Shown here: positions 14,801-26,759 of the stretch, in pieces
Layout of the letters: each line of letters begins with the position of its first letter
Position numbering within the stretch: the stretch's first letter is position 1
From: Dermatophagoides farinae
Taxonomy: Eukaryota; Arthropoda; Arachnida; Sarcoptiformes; Pyroglyphidae
Direction: 5' to 3'
Assembly: GCF_024713945.1 (NCBI RefSeq)
Contig: NC_134681.1
Coordinates: forward strand, 310,001-374,000
DNA length: 64,000 bases
The notes under the pieces: generated by a model
The model's input: the letters and a program-made list of their open reading frames with translations, nothing else
Told to the model about the DNA's origin: nothing
The model's database searches: none
Made by a program: the position numbers and the translations under genes

Positions 14801-17800
14801 CATATATACATGTATTACAGTTATACACATTTACGTCTCTATACATGCAATATTTTTTTTTTTTGCATATTATTTGAATAATCAAAATGTATCAATTTCA
14901 CATTTATATTTTGCCATCATATTTTTTTTTCTCTTACCCCGTTTATGTTGATTTTTTCCCCTATTTTTTTCGCAATTCAAATTTTGAAATTTATCATCGC
15001 ATCACACATCACATTAATATTCTATATATTTCAATGATTTTTTATGGATGAAAATTGAAAAAATAAATGCTGAATATAAATTCAACCATTGTTTGTCAAC
15101 CATAACAACGACGACAACAACGACAACAATATAACAGGACCCAAATAATGGTGAATCCATTGATTCAACAACAATTCTTGATAATAATAATAGTTATAAA
15201 GATCGTTATTGTGATGAAGAAATTGAAAATATAATTAAAGAGCTGTCTAGTCCAGAATCACGATTATCGTCTTCAGAAGATTCTAATTCTGAATCAAAAT
15301 CATCATTACTTAAACAATCATTATCATTGGATACGAAATCTTTTACATGTTCATCGAAATCATCAATAGCCGATAATGATAATCTCAATGATGATGTTAA
15401 TGATGATGATGATGGAATAATCCAAAATGAATTATCAAAAGAAAAAATGAAAACATCATTGGAACAATCACCAAAGATGATTAGGAAAGAAGATGATCAA
15501 TTGAATGAACAATTTAAATCATCATTGGAAATGCCAAAAGCACCACCACGACGTAAACATAATAATCGAAACAAAAATATAATGGATTCTAAAAATGTTG
15601 AACAGATTAAAAATGAATCGGATTTTGATTCGAAAAACATTGATAAAAATGATGAAGATATTGATGGTGATAAACTGTCATTACATTCATCACAAAAAGA
15701 ATTTTTACCTCAATCATCATCATCATCATCATCAATGTTGGTACATTCAATTTCATTAATTGAACCATCATTGTCATCATCATCATCATTTAGTGATTGT
15801 AATAATCGTACAAGACATTATGCCGGATGGGATACATTTAAAAAATATCGTAAACATAAAATTTTCGATCTCCGTAATGATGCTCATGAAACAATTCATC
15901 ATGGTAGTGGAAGTTTTATCTCGTTAATCAGTGAGTCCCAACCATTTTGTTTTGTTTTGTTTTATTTTTGTTCATATTTTTTCCCACCATTATTCTGTCT
16001 AATTCTATGACTTTCAAGTCTCCATTCTATAACATAACATATATATCTTTATAACGAATCTTTACTGCTTATTAACTTTGAATTGATAATGTGAATTTTT
16101 TTTTCGTCATTGAATTTCTGTGTAACCAAGCAAGCAAATTTTATTGATATCTATCAATAATTTACAATTTTTTTGCGAAAATTTGTCTCTAATTACATTA
16201 CATTATTACTTTGCTTATTTCTTTCTTTTTTCTCTTTTCCTCTTTCTCTCTCTCTTTCTTTCTATCTATTTTTTTCTGATTTTTTCTTTTGAAATCATTC
16301 CATGAAATCTTTTTTTTGTTCAAAGGATGTTTGTATGAGTCCAACGACAATAGGCGGCAATCGTAATTCAGGTTTTCATCATCATAGTTCATTATCATCA
16401 TCTACGAATTTTGATGGTTCATTGGGTGCTACAGGAAGTGGTGGAAGTGGTGGATGTTCGCCGTCATCATTAGGTACGGCAACATCGACAATACTTTCAT
16501 CAACATCACCATCGGCAACAGCGTCATCGTCCGCAGCTGCTGCTGCTGCAACGTCAGCCACATCAACATCATCATCGAATATATCACGTTCAAAAGCGAT
16601 TCCACAATCCATAGTGAATACCGAGCTGAAACGTTCACGTTCTCAAGGTACTCGAAACAAGTTACAAATGATGCATACCATACATCAGAGTATGATGATT
16701 ATGCCAGCATCAATTGCTACTGACCATCGTGGTGATCACCATCATCATACTGATGCGTCCGACAGGCTCATCAATTCGAGTAGTATAAATCATATCGGGC
16801 TTCACCATCACCATCATTTACATCATGGCGTCCAATTAGGATCAGGTGGATAGTAGTTGTTGTTGTTGTTGTTGTTGTTGTTGTACTTGTTGTTGTTGTC
16901 GATGTTGTTGTTGTTGTCGTTCTTTGTTGTCGCTCATTGATTGTTTTTTGTTTCTTTCCTTTTTTTTCCCACTTTTATATTTTGATACAATCAAATCAAA
17001 TCCATTATGTAGTTGTTGAAAATCCTTTTCATTATTAGTTAGTAGTTCTGTAAATGTAGTATCAATATAGATTGATAAGTTTTTTTGAAATCGAAAAATT
17101 GATTCCATTTTTGTTTTGTTTTGTTTTTTTTTATTTTCATCCCGTTTCTTGTTTTAATCGAAATTATTATTCTATATCCATCCCTATTATGATGATCAAT
17201 ATCAACCTTTATTGATGGCTTAATTTCAATCCATCCACACATCTTTAGAATAGATAACATTGAATCCAATACCATGTTTTTTTTTGGAATTATAATTGTA
17301 GTTTTTTGTTCCCAGTTGCATCATATCCATTCATATTAGCAAAGCTATGTGCTAGTATTATGATCACTCTATATGTGTAGTTATTATTGCCCAAATTGTC
17401 AAAAAGAAAAAAAAACAACAACAAAACCAATTCCTCACTCAATTTTAGGATTCAAGATTTTTTTTTCTTTTTTAATAATCACAAACAATAGTATAGAATC
17501 ATCATAATCCACAATAGATGCATAATAATAGAATGCAAGCTATTTAGCTAGAATATATGAATTAGATGATGATAATTTTTTATTCATAAAAAAAGCGGAG
17601 TTGACATACACACACCCACACACACACACACACATACTCATATACCATACATATATATGCATAGAATACAAAAAAAATTGAAGAAAAAACAAAGACATGA
17701 AATATTTTCGAATCAATTGTTCCTCGACATCGACATTTATTTTTATTTTTTTTTTTTTGATCAAGATTTCTTTTTTTTTCATTGGTTTTTCATCGATCAT

Positions 17801-17941
17801 AGTTTCGTTTGATTTTATTCTTTCCTTCCTTACAAAATAAAAGCGACAAAGAGAGAATGATAATCAAACGATTAATCAATCAATATTAATTAGCTCGAAT
17901 ATAGTGACTACCGATTTTGATTCAGCGATTTGGTGAGCCTT

Positions 17942-17972
<31 letters not shown>

Positions 17973-18384
17973 CTTGTCGAATCATGATGATCATTTGTGT
18001 AAAATACCAAAAAAAAACGGAAACGATTCTTTAAAAAATAATTATTCAAACTTTGTCTTACGATATATTCAATTATAATTGTTGTTGTTGTTGTTGTTGC
18101 CGTTGTACTCCACATCAATTTGCCAATTTTCTATTTTGACTTTGATTCTGATTCTTTTTTTTCTGTTTTTTTTGTTTTGTTTCGTGTTTATCGATTTTGA
18201 TTGTTCTTATTCATTTGTTTTTATTGTTGTTGTTGTTGTTTTGCTATTATGGTTTTTATATGGTTTCGTTTTGTTTTGTTTTTTGTTGTTGCATATATTA
18301 AGCCTGAATATAAAAACAGCCAAAAACAGACCAAAAAAAAAAAAACATTTCGTTTTGACATTACAAAATTATGAAGAATTGCCA

Positions 18385-18415
<31 letters not shown>

Positions 18416-21400
18416 TCCCATATATTCATTTATTTATTTGTTATAATAATGAAAATTTTTTATACTGAACGGAAAAAGTCAATTTAAATTTTTAAAAGTA
18501 TCCTAAAAAGCTTTTTTTTGTGATTGAGTTTGTTTGTGTCAAACAGTTTCCGAGTGAATACGATCGATATTTTAAATTTTTAACTTTTTTCCGATTTTTT
18601 TCTTTTCGTTTTGCCATTTTTTGTTGCATGTTCATTTGTTTTTTTTTCATTCCTTTTGGCCGTTGGCGTATATCCCCACGCCAATGCATATGGATGGATA
18701 TAGATTTGCAAAATTTTCCAAATTCAAATTGAATTCATAAAGGCGAAGAAGAAATGAAATTCACGTGAATTTATTTTTATTTTTTTTTTTTTTTGCAAAT
18801 GGCCATCATGTCCAGAATTGGACAAAAAAAAGCAAAAAAGAAAAATGACATTTTTTTCGTTTGTTAAATTTTGATCCAGAATAGAATTAATAAAAGTTAT
18901 TATTTAGAAATGAAAACAATTTTTTTTCCATTTTTTCCGTTCCATTCATTCATTTATTCATCAATTCAATAATGTTGTTATAATTTATGTTAGAATAAAT
19001 TCTTGTTTGTTTGTTTGTTTGATTTTATTTAATATTCTATTTCATTCTATTCTGTTCTGTTTTTTTTCCCAACTTATTCCTTTTTTTTCATCATTCTTGT
19101 CAAGCTTATTTGATTTGTTTCGTCTATATTTTTTTTCACCCATTCTCTTGTCATCATCATCATCATGTTTTTTTTTGTCCGTCATTCGGTTAGTTCGGTC
19201 AGAAAACGACCACTCATTCATATCAAACCAGAAAAAAATGTTGAAAAAAAACGTCGATTCTTTTCATGTCCAATACCATTCATTGTACCCATACAGTGCG
19301 GCTCTTTGGCCAAAAGATATTGGCTTTTTTTCCAATGAAAATTTTCTCATAAATTTTTGATATCAAGTATTTTTTATTTTCAACAAAAAAAGGAAGAAAA
19401 AAAAATAAAAATTCATTGAATTCATTGTGTGTGTGTGTAGTAAATTTGACCGACTGACCAAACCATTACGATGATGATGATGATGATGATAATGGCCAAA
19501 AAAATGGAAAATGGAAGAAAATAACTTTTTTTTTCGCTGGCTTTCCAATTCCAGTGTGAGTGTGCGTATATAGTTGTCATGAAAAAATTGCTTTGTTGCG
19601 CCTACTATTCGGTGGATGCATCTTTCATTTTTCATTAAAGTATTTTTTTTTGTCTGTTTGAAATTGACCAATGGCCCTTTTTTTCCGTAGATAGATGAAA
19701 ATGTTGATGAGAATGGACGCCATTTTTTTCTAGTTTGCCCTTCATGACTAACTTTTGTTTTGTTCTTTCTATTGCAACATTGAGTTTCACATTGTGTGGA
19801 ATATTGGTCAAATTTTTTTTTTGCTGGTCGATCGACGATCCATTTAAGTGTTTAGAAAGGAACAAAAAAAAAATTCTCTTTTTTGGATCCAAAATGTAAA
19901 AAAAAAAGAAAAACACAAATTCCTTCCATTCTATTCGTCATATTTGTATACATGTGAAATATAGAGAAGAATTTTCAAAATGTTTGGCATTCTGTTTTGA
20001 TTGATTCCTTTCTATTTGAGTGTTTTTCGTTTTCCTAAATATATAAATTCACTTTTGACTCATATCATGCATGTAATTTTCCTACTTTTCTCCGTTGTTG
20101 AATGAATTTAATACATATATACATATGAAAGTTTGCTTGCAGTTAAACTGAAATTTTTTTTTTTGGGGAAAAATAAAAAAAAAATGAGAAAGTTTTGATG
20201 TATGCATGAAATGTGTGTGTGTGTGTGTTGTTGTTGTTGTTGTTGTTGTTTGGTGTTTGGTGTTTGGTGTTTGGTGCATAGGTGTTGGATCGAGTGTCGA
20301 TTTATCGGTATTCATTCATATATGATTTTGACATATTCTTGATGTTGTTGAATTTTTTGAAAATAATAACAATAATAATAATAATAATAATAGTATTTTT
20401 TCGCATGATTTGTTATTGATCACTAAAAAGAAAAAAAAGAAAAATGTCCAATTTCTCTCTCTCTCTCTCTCTTTCTCCTTCTCGATTCTTTCTCTCTATC
20501 TCTCTCTTTTCTCTATCTTTCATTTCATTCTATTTTTCGTAACACACACACACACACACACCTACACACAACGCTTTCACATTCACACACACCTGTCCAC
20601 AAGAACAAAAAAAAAATAAACATTTATCCATAATAATTCAACTATACTACTAACAAACAACTGAATAACATGAATTTGGAACAATAATAATAAAAAAAAA
20701 ATTTAAAAATATTAGGAAAAATGAACTAACAACAACAACCAAAAAAAAAACACTCAGCTTTGAAAAGAATTTTCTTTTTTTTTGATTTATATATAATCAA
20801 AATTAATATTCGCTTTTTTTTATGGCTAATAACTGATCACATCACTTTGTGTGAATATATATAGATATAAATAATTTATGTGACGATGATCGATTTGCTT
20901 TGAATCTGATTGCTATTGATTTTCAGCTTTTTTTTTGCTTTTTTTTTTTGTTCTGAAATGCAACTCTTGTTGTTGTTATCGATTTTTTTTCTTTTCTTCA
21001 TGTTTTGCATGGCTTTTTTTTCACACTACTATAGTAGTAGTTTTGCCTGTTAATCATCATATATTTATTATGTTTGATGTTTGAGAATTCCTAGTATATA
21101 TCAAATTCTATTCCTTATTTCCATATATGTAATCTAATGAATGTCTTTTCAATGGTTGTTCTATTTAGTCAACCTATGACAAAGACAAACCAAAAAAAAA
21201 AAAATCTTTTCTCTCAAGTTCATTCCTTTTTTTCCTATTTATATATCTTTTTTTTAATGAAAAAAAATGTGTATGATGATGAATATAATAATGCTAATCA
21301 AATGTCATATATTTATTTATTATTTGATTGATTTATTTGGATTCGTGAATGTCATACATTCATTGTAGACAAAATTGAAAGCTTTACCCGATCACGAAGC

Positions 21401-22957
21401 TCCAGTATGTCTAGCCTGGAGAATGTTGGCAGTGAACCAGTTCAATTTTTGATATTTGCCAATACTTATGTTCTCAAAACTGGTATGTTTCGATTGGTTT
21501 TTCTGTTGTTGATAATTGATCTTGTTTACTTTTTTTGAATGATGAATTTTGTCATTTAGATACTTGTCCCAGTCCAACACTTTGGGTGGGTACAAGTTGT
21601 GGTACTGTAGTTGTCATTACATTGACAATGCCCGATAGCATGGACAATCGTGTTCTATGTTTGCAAACTGTTCTAGCAACACCTAGTCGTAAGTGTCAAT
21701 CATATTTGAATCAAAGAATGATTGGAACTAATTCATTTTTTTTTTTACATTCACAATTCATTTATAGCGACCATATTTCGTTTGAAAGGTTCAATATTGA
21801 ATATTGGATTTCTTGATCTAAATGGGTGTAGCCTACCATTATCTGCTGATTCATGGAAAGATAATAATAAACGAAATGAAACTTCAACACCGACAAGCAC
21901 TGGTGAATCAAATAAACGTACCGGATCATTGACTATCACTCGTACAGGTAGTGGTGGTTCGGCAAGCAATCGAATGACGAAAACATCGCCCACATCTAGT
22001 ACAACCGATGTACGAGATTCACATTTGGTCGTGTTAACATCGGAAAAACAAATTCGTTTGATTGTAATGCCTCAACAGATTTGTGCTCAAAAAGCTGTCA
22101 TCACTGAAACATCGTTTGCTGTACGAGCTGATCTTGTATTTATTAAGAATCAAGGTTTGAATCAAAAATATTGTTTTTCTCTTATCTTAATTCATTGATG
22201 TTTTTTTTCTGCATTCATTCAAAATCATAGATGCTTATTGTTTAGCAGTATATCTGGGCACCGGCAACATTGTAGTCTATAGTTTGCCAAGTCTACGTAT
22301 CTTAATTGATAATGATTTTTTACCATTAACTGATGTCAGGTATGTGAATTTAATTAATTTCTCTTGATTTTAATTTACAAATTTATTTTTCTTTTCTTTT
22401 GTTTTTTCATTTAGAATTGCACGAACAATACTTTTTAGTGTAAATGGTCATGGAATGTATCTATCATCACCATCAGAGTTGACAAAATTCACAATATTGG
22501 CATCATTCTGTGACAATTTACCCGATATGATTGGTTCAGTATATACTGGTCCAAAAGAATTACCCGAACCGCCCAAACAATCATTTTTAAAAGGTTTTTT
22601 TGGTGGCACACCGACACCATTAGATCGTGAGGAATTGTTCGGTGAAACGAATGCCGGTAAAGCGCCCAAAACAATGGCACGTTTAATACCAGGGTCAATT
22701 GAACATGCTAAATCACAATCCAGTGCTATTGGTGGTGAATTTGCTAAATTAAAAGAGGTAATATCAACAATTCTTTGTGAATTTCTTTTATTCATATTTT
22801 TTTTCTAAAAAAAAAATAGGGCCTATCCGAACGTGGTGAACGTCTTGGTAAATTAGAAGATAATACAGCTCGTATGCAAAATGAAGCTGAAGCATTCAGC
22901 AGTATGGCACATGCTGTTATGCTCAAATATCGTGATAAGAAATGGTATCAATTCTAA
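8872..22957 (+). CDS. tomosyn: Tomosyn / syntaxin-binding protein 5 (N-terminal exon not found)
   Basis: Tomosyn is a cytosolic SNARE regulator. It binds syntaxin and SNAP-25 through a C-terminal VAMP-like motif and restrains vesicle priming and exocytosis. Nineteen exons close in frame: 8872-8969, 9432-9513, 10408-10508, 10582-10716, 10825-10888, 10982-11189, 11288-11624, 11765-11983, 12127-12493, 12728-12981, 13035-13123, 13215-13351, 15138-15930, 21369-21482, 21560-21688, 21768-22154, 22231-22339, 22415-22757 and 22820-22957. They give about 1,367 residues. Family landmarks include HGFPYQPT, LGRPGVD, FQSKWMYIGTERGN, NPYPMDLHESPVT, PEIIITGHADGS, SRSSS in the linker, LKGFFGGTP, LDREELFGE and the terminal YRDKKWYQF. 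Two WD40 propellers are followed by a variable Ser/Asp/Asn-rich linker and the R-SNARE tail. Mite-specific Gly and Asn runs interrupt the propeller at about 11,400 and 12,250. The SNARE zero-layer residue is Asn rather than Arg. The start codon is missing: the first exon found begins at the residue matching about position 50-60 of vertebrate tomosyn. Confidence 0.95.
15138..15930 (+). CDS. tomosyn: Tomosyn linker exon 13a (long acidic/serine-rich version)
   Basis: The exon is 793 bp, enters in phase 0 after 13,351 and leaves in phase 1 at a strong GTGAGT donor. Joined to 21,369 it reads ...SLI-N-KIESFTRSRSSS, which matches the start of the conserved linker tail. It is acidic and serine-rich, has a proline/basic patch KAPPRRK and a run of Ser codons, and ends in a basic stretch (FKKYRKHKIF). 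Its acceptor follows an A/C-rich (ACAACG) tract rather than a pyrimidine run, so the acceptor looks weak. Confidence 0.85.
16326..16647 (+). CDS. tomosyn: Candidate alternative tomosyn linker exon 13b
   Basis: An open frame follows a strong acceptor (T-rich tract ending CAAAG at 16,325). It enters in phase 0 like exon 13a and can leave in phase 1 at CAAG|GTACTC (16,647), again like 13a. Splicing 13,351 to 16,326 and 16,647 to 21,369 keeps frame and reads ...KRSRSQ-D-KIESFTRSRS. The encoded segment is rich in Ser, Gly, Ala and His (runs SSS, AAAAAA, GSGGSGG) and its codons are clearly more GC-rich than the surrounding intron. If the 16,647 donor is not used, the frame continues to TAG at 16,851-16,853 and gives a His-rich tail with no SNARE motif. 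Vertebrate tomosyn isoforms differ by alternative splicing in this same linker, which supports an isoform exon. No transcript evidence is available. Confidence 0.55.
16857..16918. repeat. (GTT)n microsatellite immediately after exon 13b's stop
   Basis: About 60 bp of TTG/GTT triplets with a few interruptions, starting directly after the double TAG codon of the candidate alternative exon. Confidence 0.85.
16919..21368. other. Large tomosyn intron remainder, low complexity
   Basis: This is the bulk of the 5.4-kb intron between the linker exons and 21,369, far longer than most introns of the gene. It holds GTT, CT, CA and T tracts. I found no further exon with coding composition, although further alternative linker exons could be hidden here. 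Confidence 0.6.
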
Positions 22958-25615
22958 GAATACCACACCAAAAAAGAAAAAAAATTCTTCAATCTCTCAT
23001 TTTCACTATTTATTCAACAAACGTACAACGATCAAAAAAAAATCAGCCATCATATTTATATACATTATAATCACCATATATTCATATATGGTGTATATGT
23101 AACAATCGGATAAGAATATGGATTATTTATCAACAATCTCATAAAATCATTTCATCATCATCATCATCATCATCATCAATCATCATTCAATCAATCAATC
23201 AAATGTTTTTCAAGAATAATTTAAATGATGATTTGTTATGAAGAATTTGAAAAAAAAATATTCATTCAATTTGTATTGAATTAAAGAAAAAAAATGGACA
23301 AATTAATGAATCACATGGTGTTGTGATGAAAATGTTTACAGGAAAATGAAATGAAACAAAACAAACGAACAATGATGAAGATGAATATTGGAAAATTTTG
23401 TTATTAATTTGTTAATTTTATCATCACTTTATAAATTATCGCTGTTGATGTTATCGAAAAATTTTTTTTTTCAAACAAAAATTTTAAACATTTTCTCTTC
23501 ATCATATTATCTACTATTCTTGCGTTCTCTCTTGGAAAAAAATAATAATAATAATAATCTCATCTTACCATCCTATACATATGCTTATTATTATGATTTA
23601 ATGTTATTTCAATACAGAAAGTATTTTATTTTATGAACAATTCAGTTACCACACACACAAATACACACATAAATACAGGACAAGATAAAAGAATTTTCAG
23701 TATTCACAAATGAAAAAACATTACACAAAAAATGGCTAGATTGTGATCATCATCGTCATCGTCATCATTATTTAAACGATTGCCATATATATTTGATTTA
23801 TTTAATTAATTAGTGAAACAAACAAAAAAAATCATGTCCATATAATATTCATTTACGTCATCAACGGGATGTTTTCTTGTTGTTGTTGTTGGTGTTTGTT
23901 TGATAAAATACCAATATAACACAGCAAAACAAAGTAGTGAATAAACAAACAAACCAAAATACATTTAGGAAATATATAACTACATTGATTGATATATTTT
24001 TTTTCCTTTCTCGAAATTTCCTTTCAATAACACCAAAAAAAATTATTATTATTATTTAAATTCCATCTCATTAGCATTGTCATGACCAACGAAAAAAAAA
24101 AAATAAATAAATAACTAAGTCAATTATCATTGTGATGAATGATTGGAATTCGTCTCTTTTTCACTTCGATTTTTTTCATTCATCAATTTTTTTCTGATTT
24201 TCAGTCTTTCTTATTCTGGCCATCATCATCATCGTCATCATCATAGTGCTCATCACACACACACAATACATGAAGAAAAATAAAAATATTGAAAACAGGA
24301 AATCAAATTGCCAAAACAAATCAGAAATTTTTCCTTTTTTTCATTTTTTTTTGTTTTTCTCTTTCATCACGATTTTATACATTAAACAACATTCATTCAT
24401 TCATTCATTCATACTAAATCTGGATTCATAATCTGATTGAAAACAAACCAATATAATCAAAAGTCAATGGCGAAAAAAAAATTATTATTATTATTGAAAA
24501 AAAACCAAATTTCAAACAAAAACAAAAAAATTAACAACGTAGTTTATTCAAAACAAAATTTGTGACAAAAAAAAACAAAACAAAAAACAACCATCATTAT
24601 TATTCATTATGTAATGTGTAATACAAACATACTACGCAGATGCATAAACATACATTCACTTCCTAGTGACACACACACACACACAAACAACAGCAAATTA
24701 TCAAATTATTTCGAAATTTGAACCAAAAACAATATATAACCTAAAATCATTCATTCGATTAATTCATTTTTTTCAATAATCAATTTCTCATCATCATTAT
24801 CATCATTGATTTTCTTCGAATTCCGTTTATTCGTTTTGATTGACATCATTCATTCATTCATTCATTCAACATTGAACAATTTTGAATTTAATTTCCTTTG
24901 AATTGTTTTGCGTTCTAAAATCTGGATTTTACGTACAAATCATTTTACACATTACTAATTACATTCTCATCTCTTTGATCACATTATCGATTTTTTTTTC
25001 ATTCTATAAATACAACAATCTAGCATCAAAATATACTTATATATATATAGATTATAATTATTATATATCAGAATTTGTAATCACAAAAACCAAAAATGGA
25101 TCGACCGACAGACAGAATCAATCAATCAATCAATCATATATGATATTCAATCAGATAAATATTCTAATTATCATTATAAATTCATTTGATTATCAACATT
25201 GTTCGCTTTTTTTTGTCTTCAGATTTTTTTCCCATTGCTTTTTTCATTGTCGTTGCTGTTACATTAATCATGATCATCATTACCATGAACACACACACAC
25301 ACACACATGAATGAATTGAATTGAATTATAGCAAAAAAATAAAATAAAATAAAATGAAAATAACATTGATCAGTTAATTCAAGTGAGAATGAATTTTTTG
25401 TTTGTTTGTTTGTTTGTTCATTATTGGGTTTTTTTTCTCGTTCTTACTCAATTTATGTATTCACAATATTCAAGTACAAGGCCCATTTAAAAAAAATGAT
25501 GATTATCTAGATCAAAATATGCTGTATTTCAAAGGAATAAAATTCAATTTGCCATTCAAAATTAAAGAAACAGATTATTATTATCTTGTTCTCTTGATTT
25601 TATATATATATATAT
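22958..25615. other. Intergenic, low complexity
   Basis: Tomosyn 3' UTR followed by AT-rich spacer with (ATC)n at about 23,150-23,183, ATTC repeats and CA tracts. No exon on either strand shows coding composition. No clean AATAAA stands close behind the tomosyn stop, so the transcript end is not placed. Confidence 0.6.
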
Positions 25616-25942
25616 AATAAACTACGATGTTCCATAACATCGTAATGATCATATATCGATAATACGTTCGCAGTCATGATTGGGAATCGGACACTATTGA
25701 AATATTTGTGGATAAAATAAAGCTTTATTGATCAAGTATACGCAGATCATAGATCCCAGATACTCGATGGATAATGATAATTTGGGATGGGTTTATATAC
25801 TAGATTACAATCAATTAGAAACATTAATTAGGTTATAACATTCATTAAATCAAAGTCGAACATTCCATTTAAAATATTCAAACATCACAACTTTGATCAT
25901 TAACATTCCAAAACAATCATGTTTTGGATTTCCAACGTTACA
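25616..25942 (-). repeat. 3' LTR of the minus-strand element
   Basis: On the minus strand it begins TGTAACGTTGG at 25,942. A TATATAAA box lies at 25,792-25,799 and an AATAAA at 25,724-25,729. The terminus near 25,616 is ambiguous by about 3 bp because of shared A/T bases. The purine tract lies just outside it at 25,943-25,955. Confidence 0.85.
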
Positions 25943-26708
25943 TCCCCTCGCTCAAGAGGATGCTTCGGCCAATTCGGGTGTGGTTGGTATTTGGCTCTGT
26001 TGTCATAACAGCAATGATGTTTCTGGCAAATCGACAATAACCAGGTACTTTGGAAATATTGCACGGATAGGGATTAAACAGGTTGATACTTTTTTGGGGA
26101 CTAAGGTTGATTCAGCATTTTTAGACGGACGACCCAGAGAAAACTACAATTCGAACAAATTTTATCATTTTTTTTCATTTTAACAATCCTTTCAATACGA
26201 GTTGAATCTTCTTCATTACATTACAATAAATCATCAAATTTGTTTCATTTTTCACATAATTTTTATACAACTTTTTTGACCAAATTTTCTCGATGCAATT
26301 AACGAAACATTTTCTTAAAAAACCAAAAAAAACAAAATAAAAACAATATCACCAACAATCAGCTAGAGGTGCATTTTGCCCAACCTCTCTATATAGCCCG
26401 GATTGAAGGTGTCCATAAAAATATCACGAACAATCACCATAGATTGAACGTGTCCGAAAAAAACGTTGAAAATTTTCGTAATTGCCATCAAGATCTTCAA
26501 TAAAATCATTGCATCAATTTCACATTATTATAAAACAAAATTCTTCTTTTTTATAACTTCATGATTCATTTTTCTCGTCATATTGATTGCTTTTGAAAAA
26601 CTTTGATTTTGGTCGGTATTCGACCCTCGTTGATATCACTCATATTTTCTCTGGGTTCCGGTGGAACTATTGGACGAACAAATATCGACGATCTTCTTGA
26701 GCCAAACA

Positions 26709-26758
26709 TTTGAAATCCATTTCCCAATGGGAGCGCAAGTTCGAATCTTGCTGGCTTA
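26709..26758 (+). other. tRNA-Ser(UGA) 3'-half-like sequence at the primer-binding position
   Basis: On the plus strand this resembles the 3' half of a serine tRNA. It has an anticodon-loop-like TTTGAAA (UGA anticodon at 26,711-26,713), a variable-arm hairpin TCCC-AAT-GGGA (26,722-26,732) and a perfect T arm GCAAG-TTCGAAT-CTTGC (26,735-26,751). The 5' side of the anticodon stem and the D arm are absent, so it is not an intact tRNA gene. It abuts the 5' LTR, where a complement of a tRNA 3' end is expected, but the similarity is far longer than the usual 18 bases. I do not see a TGG complementing the CCA end. Confidence 0.7.
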
Positions 26759-26759
26759 T

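Noticed and set aside
16302-16853. Separate gene for the Ser/Ala/His-rich open frame
   Set aside because: Its splice acceptor at 16,325 and phases fit tomosyn's linker, so it is better explained as an alternative tomosyn exon than as an independent gene.
23145-23185. CRISPR-like array
   Set aside because: Short tandem ATC units with no spacers. This is a eukaryotic microsatellite.
25893-26183. Plus-strand 96-codon open frame
   Set aside because: It lies antisense inside the LTR element and spans the LTR/internal boundary, so it is not expected to be a gene.
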